64,000 nt of DNA from positions 451,264 through 515,263 of the forward strand of contig JAFKIY010000002.1 in assembly GCA_017306245.1 (NCBI GenBank). Direction: 5' to 3'. Below the pieces are notes generated by a model that worked only from the letters and a program-made list of their open reading frames with translations, searched no databases and was not told where the DNA came from. The position numbers and the translations under genes were made by a program. Of the stretch, positions 63,990 through 64,000 are shown piece after piece. Numbering within the stretch: position 1 is the first letter of the stretch; each line of letters starts with the position of its first letter. The DNA comes from Micrococcales bacterium. GTDB taxonomy: Bacteria; Actinomycetota; Actinomycetes; Actinomycetales; Microbacteriaceae.

Positions 63990-64000
63990 ATGTGCGGTGC
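63990..64000 (+). CDS. start of a further gene cut by the window end
   Basis: ATG 63990 (MCG...) follows a leaderless-type -10 box and an AATCTGTGTAT word like the one before the KmtR-like gene. Only three codons are visible. By analogy it may be another metal-responsive regulator, but this is a guess. Confidence 0.35.

Overview
The window is high-GC chromosomal DNA from an actinobacterium, most likely a member of the Microbacteriaceae or a close relative within the Micrococcales. The evidence is two WhiB-family regulators, the MtrA-MtrB-LpqB operon, a PdtaS-type kinase next to a WhiB1-type gene, DUF3499 and DUF5719 genes, and many start codons that sit 6-8 bases behind a TANNNT-type -10 box (leaderless transcripts). 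The species cannot be named from the sequence alone.

Bases 1-18,620 are a cell-surface glycan region. It opens inside an LGFP-repeat wall protein (5' end outside the window). Next come a sugar aminotransferase, a GT56 (WecF-like) transferase and a hexapeptide acyltransferase (a dTDP-4-amino-sugar set of visibly lower GC), and a three-gene WlbA/WlbC/WlbB-like set for a 2,3-diacetamido uronic acid. These are followed by a flippase, two tandem GDP-mannose dehydratase-family genes, and a minus-strand operon of two O-antigen polymerase/ligase-type proteins with a glycosyltransferase and an FAD-dependent oxidoreductase. manA, a VapBC toxin-antitoxin pair and galE close the region.

Bases 18,700-53,840 are conserved actinobacterial core. 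The order WhiB2-type regulator, giant membrane glycosyltransferase, DUF5719, zincin-like protein, DUF3499, manB, ahcY, mtrA, mtrB, lpqB, comF, hpf, secA resembles the Mycobacterium tuberculosis block from whiB2 to secA1. Set into it are an RDD/SpoIIM/DUF58/MoxR/DUF4350/DUF4129 membrane-stress cluster and, inside that cluster, a furA-katA oxidative-stress pair. After secA come a damaged toxin-antitoxin pair, an SdpI-like protein, an Rv3235-family protein, a small HTH/SAF/CpaE-like group with DnaA-box-like motifs, and pdtaS-whiB1.

Bases 53,841-55,272 hold a membrane protein, a 15-bp inverted-repeat element, bcp, and tRNA-Lys(CTT) with a strong terminator. From the 3' end of that tRNA to the window end lies the left part of an integrative element: possible integrase arm sites, an excisionase-like gene, a tyrosine integrase, an AbiE toxin-antitoxin (phage defence) pair with a candidate repeat operator, and conjugation-type genes (DUF4913, SSB, a TraG/VirD4-like coupling ATPase). 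It also carries a KmtR-like regulator with a CDF metal exporter. That metal cassette is flanked by two diverged copies of a 71-bp sequence, and another gene starts just before the window ends.

Functions are assigned from recognisable motifs, lengths and neighbourhood; no database search was possible.
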